Shown here: in pieces, positions 45,801-48,149 of the stretch
How positions within the stretch are numbered: the first letter of the stretch is position 1
How the letters are laid out: each line of letters begins with the position of its first letter
From: Hyphomicrobiales bacterium
GTDB lineage: Bacteria; Pseudomonadota; Alphaproteobacteria; Rhizobiales; Rhizobiaceae
Assembly (NCBI GenBank): GCA_900468065.1
Contig: UBTA01000081.1
Span: 1-48,149, forward strand
Length of the DNA: 48,149 nt
Reading direction: 5' to 3'
Position numbers and translations under genes: made by a program
The notes under the pieces: model-generated
Told to the model about the DNA's origin: nothing
Databases searched by the model: none
What the model saw: only the letters and a program-made list of their open reading frames with translations

Positions 45801-46316
45801 GAGCGCCGACGCACGGTCATGGCCGAGATCGAGGAGCGGGCTATCGCCTATCTTCGGCTGCGCGTTGGTATATTGGCCAGTGAAACGGCACTCAGGCTCT
45901 ATCGCGAGCGCCATCGCAGCGCGATGATGCGACGGGCGTCTGCGGCCTTCAGCGCCATCAGCGGTGGCGATTACGAAGGGCTGGCGACGCAGGCCGAGAA
46001 GGGCGAGGAGTTTTTGATCGCCAATGCCGCCGGTGGCGGCTCGAAGCTGGCGCGTGATCTCTCCAAGGGCACGCGGTTCCAGCTTTATCTGGCCTTGCGC
46101 ATGGCCGGTTATCACGAGATCGCCGCCACGCGCGAATCATTGCCATTCGTTGCCGACGATATCATGGAGACATTCGACGATGGCCGCGCCGAGCATGCCT
46201 TTTCGCTGATGGGCGATATGGCCGGCGTTGGGCAAGTGATTTACCTGACACATCACCAGCACCTCTGCGACATCGCTCTCAAGGCTTGTCCGGACGCGGC
46301 GATCCACACACTGTGA
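42840..46316 (+). CDS. SbcC/YhaN-like AAA ATPase with long coiled coils
   Basis: The 1158-residue SMC/Rad50-type ATPase has Walker A GPNEAGKST at residues 36-44. Two long heptad-rich arms follow, and the C-terminal signature lies in LARDLSKGTRFQLYLALRMA. Walker B is LPFVADDIMETFDD and the H-loop YLTHHQHL. I find no CxxC zinc-hook motif in the arm tip, unlike true SbcC or Rad50, which agrees with YhaN proteins. It would work with the phosphoesterase upstream in DNA double-strand-break or hairpin processing. The coiled-coil region is strongly GC-rich and gives long spurious open frames on the opposite strand. Confidence 0.9.
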   Translation: MRLHRLDLVRYGKFTGRSLDFGPARAGRPDFHIVYGPNEAGKSTLFSAFLDLLFGIDNRSTYGFLHPYETMRIGGVIETGGRTQTVARIKRKQNSLLGPDDQPLPDNLFSAALGSIDRATYQMMFSLDDDSIEKGGESILKSEGELGALLFSASSGLPDSSAILTGLKAQADAFYKPRGQKHRLGELKAQLDVLKEEKNAIDVNAREFASLRKARDAAAERHEAAVKARAELRVSLDHGRDRIEGLPLLARLRGLRSELAEFGDTPEPPAAWHTMLPQLQRDETEIGARLEQLESDIARRAAAIAAIERDTAVLALAADIRDLDQSGLEARYRTAATDMPNRLDERGKIAADIAVCLARLDRTGIDNAAKLILPAAVTARIQDLAQKYPALNERLVTAARERQLATDASIEATKAYAALATPDAAVHDNDPAPLADVLQSLRQSDCLLRQQMAARQGVVFQDQLTDRLAALAPSPLDPDALAALSIPSDVEIAEWTARRSALTEQLKRLDEKIAEDVALVMAEDARLAELTRTGGFAADDEALALRQERDLAWQTHAGRLDGETAHIFVSLLRKDDEATALRLARAQDLAQARALSLSIVERNGRLSAFRQQHGVVLAEIAGLRAEISVVARNCGLPEETKLNQLVAWLNRRLAALEVRNQLRVAQQELRIARADEEKAVQRLTGICEERGLGEAVPKGLEEAIAFAERAVTALQSVRHSRAAASEALERTHAALRSRDAAWASADADMENWTERWDETVGATWLAEKAETAPVQEVVAVLAVLQDLDKLIQRKADLDHRIDGMRRDQATFTAIIGVLAGKLSMAASDDPLGDLQVIRERLADALRQEALFRRLSEENDARIAEQQMLGYARQRHEAQRRDMLDLFGCTTLAEVGTHLESANSRARLRGRIAEAETDLAARLGVSRADEAEMILSSLDKDGLLLEMAELQTRWEQYDRDASELHAERRDAEKALVAIGGSDAAAHIDERRRTVMAEIEERAIAYLRLRVGILASETALRLYRERHRSAMMRRASAAFSAISGGDYEGLATQAEKGEEFLIANAAGGGSKLARDLSKGTRFQLYLALRMAGYHEIAATRESLPFVADDIMETFDDGRAEHAFSLMGDMAGVGQVIYLTHHQHLCDIALKACPDAAIHTL

Positions 46317-46451
46317 CTATATTGACGCTGCTGCCGTGACGGAACTGGCTCTCGCCTGTCATGCGGGACATCCGGCGGAACGCGCTATGTTGCGATCTTG
46401 AACTCTGTCTTCTGCGCATGCGCAGACATTTTTGCCCAAGGAGATATCGTC

Positions 46452-46850
46452 ATGGAAATCAAGCCCTGTGGATCGCGTCCGTCGGTTCGCCCGCCGGCAG
46501 AGTATTTTACCGGCAGCGTCCGGCTCGACCCGATCTTGGATGCGCCGGAGCCCGCCCGGGTTCGTAGCGCCTGCGTCACATTCGAGGCGGGCGCCCGCAC
46601 GGCCTGGCATACCCATCCGCTCGGACAGACCCTGATCGTCACCTCCGGCAGTGGCCTTGCGCAGACCTGGGGCGGTCCAGTCCGCGAAATCAGGGCTGGT
46701 GATACGATCTGGTTCCCGCCGGGCGAAAAACACTGGCACGGCGCCTCGCCGGCAACGGCCATGACCCATATCGCCATTCAGGAAGCGCTTGACGGCAAGG
46801 CTGTGGACTGGATGGAACATGTCAGCGACGAGCAATATCAGGGACGATGA
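46452..46850 (+). CDS. Cupin-domain protein
   Basis: ATG 46452 follows AAGGAG at 46438-46443. The 132-residue protein is a single cupin with both motifs: [20 protein letters not shown], with two histidines, and [20 protein letters not shown], with the last histidine. The carboxymuconolactone-decarboxylase-associated cupins look very similar, so it probably binds a metal and may detoxify or isomerise a small molecule; the reaction is unknown. It stands alone between the YhaN gene and a small hypothetical gene. Confidence 0.87.
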   Translation: MEIKPCGSRPSVRPPAEYFTGSVRLDPILDAPEPARVRSACVTFEAGARTAWHTHPLGQTLIVTSGSGLAQTWGGPVREIRAGDTIWFPPGEKHWHGASPATAMTHIAIQEALDGKAVDWMEHVSDEQYQGR

Positions 46851-46994
46851 AGATTCTCGCGATAGGAATCCGGCCACTGCTCGAAGCGGCTGGCCTTTCT
46901 GTTGCATCCTCGTTGCAAAACGATGGTGAAAACCGCTATTTGACTGTCAAATATTTGCGGGCTCGCCGATCTTGCGCCGCTGAAGGGTTTGCCA

Positions 46995-47369
46995 ATGAAC
47001 AATTTTCATGTCGGACAGAAGGTCGTCTGTATCGACGACAAGTTCAAGAATGTCTCTATCGATCAGGGCATCCGCAAGGGGCAGATCTACACCATCCGTT
47101 GGGTCGGTCCCTACAAGCATTACATCGACGGCGAGTTCATCGGCGTCAAGCTTGCGGAAATCCATCGTGGCAATGATGACGGTCCCGAAGGGTATGGCGC
47201 TGCCGACATGCCCTATCGCGCGACGCGTTTTCGGCCGCTGCTGAAAGACCGGCTCTCGGCATTGAAAAACCTGCTTGCACCGGCACCGAAAGGCGAGAAG
47301 CCCTATATCCCGGAGGCACCGGAAGAGCCCAAGCGCAAGGCACCGGTGCGCAAGAAGGAAGACGTCTAG
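46995..47369 (+). CDS. Conserved hypothetical protein, SH3-like fold
   Basis: ATG 46995 has GAAGGG about 8 bp upstream; the TTG at 46989 is less likely. The 124-residue protein begins NNFHVGQKVVCIDDKFKN and reads KGQIYTIRWVGPYKHYIDGE, a small beta-barrel-like pattern. A basic proline-rich tail EEPKRKAPVRKKEDV follows. I recognise similar short proteins in rhizobia and their phages but no function. It lies alone on the plus strand ahead of a convergent lipoprotein gene. Confidence 0.7.
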   Translation: MNNFHVGQKVVCIDDKFKNVSIDQGIRKGQIYTIRWVGPYKHYIDGEFIGVKLAEIHRGNDDGPEGYGAADMPYRATRFRPLLKDRLSALKNLLAPAPKGEKPYIPEAPEEPKRKAPVRKKEDV

Positions 47370-47420
47370 TCATCAAGACGGAAAGACCCGTTTGCCGATA
47401 GGCAGGCGGGACTTGGCGCC

Positions 47421-47678
47421 TCAGTTCGGGTCGACGATCTGCTCCCGGCGTACCAGTCGCAGCGAGCGGTCCGGCTCGATAATGTATGTTTCTTCGGCTG
47501 GATGGCCGTACTGATCGTTCAATTGATGATGAATAACGCTGCCAACGGGCGCCTTGACCGGTTTGGTAGCCGGCTGGCCGCCATAGGTTATGCTCCCGGG
47601 GATCGGCTCGATCTCCGGAATGGCGCTACAGGCGCCAAGACCTGCGGCAAGCGCAGCTGCCAAAATTGCTTTCCTCAT
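47421..47678 (-). CDS. Small lipoprotein
   Basis: ATG 47678 gives 85 residues starting MRKAILAAALAAGLGACSAI, a lipoprotein signal with lipidation cysteine 17. The rest (YGGQPATKPVKAPVGSVIHH, PAEETYIIEPDRSLRLVRRE) resembles no family I can name beyond rhizobial small periplasmic proteins. The frame continues further upstream, but that part overlaps nothing conserved and would destroy the signal. It is probably anchored to the outer membrane. Confidence 0.75.
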   Translation of the reverse strand: MRKAILAAALAAGLGACSAIPEIEPIPGSITYGGQPATKPVKAPVGSVIHHQLNDQYGHPAEETYIIEPDRSLRLVRREQIVDPN

Positions 47679-47849
47679 ACCGGTTTCCTTTTCAGCGCCT
47701 CTGTAGGACGAGCCTTGCCTCGAATTTGCGTTGGCAACACATGGCGACGCCAATACCAACTGGCAAGAGGGTTCAATCTTGCTGTTTAAGATGGTGTGCA
47801 AGAACACCAGAAAAAACAACCAAATCAAATCAAGGGGGAGAAAGGAAAA

Positions 47850-47925
47850 TGGTGGGCGATGACGGACTCGAACCGCCGACATCCTCGGTGTAAACGAGGC
47901 GCTCTACCAACTGAGCTAATCGCCC
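47850..47925 (-). tRNA. tRNA-Val (anticodon TAC)
   Basis: Leftwards, GGGCGATTAGCTCAGTTGG starts at 47925. The anticodon stem CCTCG/CGAGG holds loop TTTACAC with anticodon TAC, and the T-arm GGCGGTTCGAGTCCGTC precedes ATCGCCC. The acceptor stem pairs fully. The 3' ACCA is encoded at 47850-47853, so CCA is genomic here, unlike the tRNA-Pro of this window. Confidence 0.97.
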
Positions 47926-47965
47926 TTCGCGAAGCAGAAGCAGTGTCTGCCGCGTCGGTGGCCGT

Positions 47966-47994
47966 GATCTATGCGTATCGGCAGAAAACCGCAA
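47966..47994 (-). promoter_or_regulatory. Possible tRNA-Val promoter
   Basis: Leftwards, TTGCGG (47994-47989) and TAGATC (47971-47966) are 17 bp apart, about 40 bp before the tRNA. Confidence 0.4.
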
Positions 47995-48133
47995 GAGCGG
48001 AATGGAAGATTTTTTTGATTTTTTTGCAAAGTCCCATGATCGCTGGCCACCGCCCGATAAATCGGATGTGGAAAACCGGCAGGGCCATGATGGATGGGAA
48101 AGGGGAGGGCTGACGGAGCAAATAATGCTGCAG

Positions 48134-48149
48134 GGGGAAGCGCTTCCCC
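48134..48149. repeat. Perfect 16-bp palindrome at window edge
   Basis: GGGGAAGCGCTTCCCC is a perfect palindrome touching the end of the window; it may continue outside. It could be part of a terminator or an operator of the next gene. Confidence 0.5.

Overview
The window looks like a chromosomal segment of a Rhizobiaceae alphaproteobacterium (Rhizobium/Agrobacterium type). The basis is the GC-rich codon usage, the rplM-rpsI, argC, speB and clpP-clpX-lon-hupB housekeeping blocks, a type 2 argC, a DUF2842 gene next to ctaA, and typical rhizobial families. Species cannot be assigned from the sequence alone.

Layout. (1) 1-1860 is a small accessory edge: an IS3-type transposase start running off the window, a TetR-like regulator carrying an XRE-type C-terminal domain, 600 bp of gene-free DNA rich in stem-loops, and a tRNA-Pro(GGG) gene preceded by a truncated 58-nt copy of itself. 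(2) 2063-13277 is a polysaccharide locus. Five leftward genes (OPX lipoprotein, GT4, polyprenyl-phosphate sugar transferase, Wzy-like polymerase, second GT4) diverge from a rightward PCP/Wzz protein whose cytoplasmic kinase-like domain has lost its Walker motifs. Two acetyltransferases follow. No flippase is visible. An SNase-like membrane protein precedes the cluster. (3) 13274-22144 holds housekeeping and metabolic genes: metallophosphoesterase, DUF2842, ctaA, TauE/SafE permease, argC, speB, an ExoZ-like acyltransferase behind a near-perfect sigma-54 promoter, phhA with a divergent Lrp regulator, and rpsI/rplM. (4) 22371-32521 is mixed metabolism: thioesterase, enoyl-CoA hydratase, a YefM-YoeB toxin-antitoxin pair with recognisable operator and promoter, EamA transporter, CoA-binding protein, O-acetylhomoserine sulfhydrylase, cupin, SDR, cytochrome P450, and an endonuclease/phosphatase plus phospholipase D pair. 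(5) 32792-38398 is the proteostasis block clpP, clpX, lon and hupB, with clear intrinsic terminators. (6) 38622-47925 has a secreted phytase-like protein, a MarR regulator, an SbcD/YhaN DNA-repair pair, a cupin, two small proteins and tRNA-Val(TAC).

How parts work together. The 2766-11016 genes form most of a Wzx/Wzy-type assembly line: initiation, two sugar additions, polymerisation, chain-length control and outer-membrane export. Gene content and genomic neighbourhood recall the unipolar polysaccharide/glucomannan clusters of Agrobacterium and Rhizobium, but that link is from memory and untested. Regulatory DNA is unusually readable in several gaps: a YefM operator, a sigma-54 site, an L13 leader hairpin, Lrp-type direct repeats, a MarR palindrome and a heat-shock-like clpP promoter. 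I saw no CRISPR array, prophage or obvious new defence system. The most unusual items are the TetR-XRE fusion, the duplicated tRNA-Pro and the degenerate PCP kinase domain.
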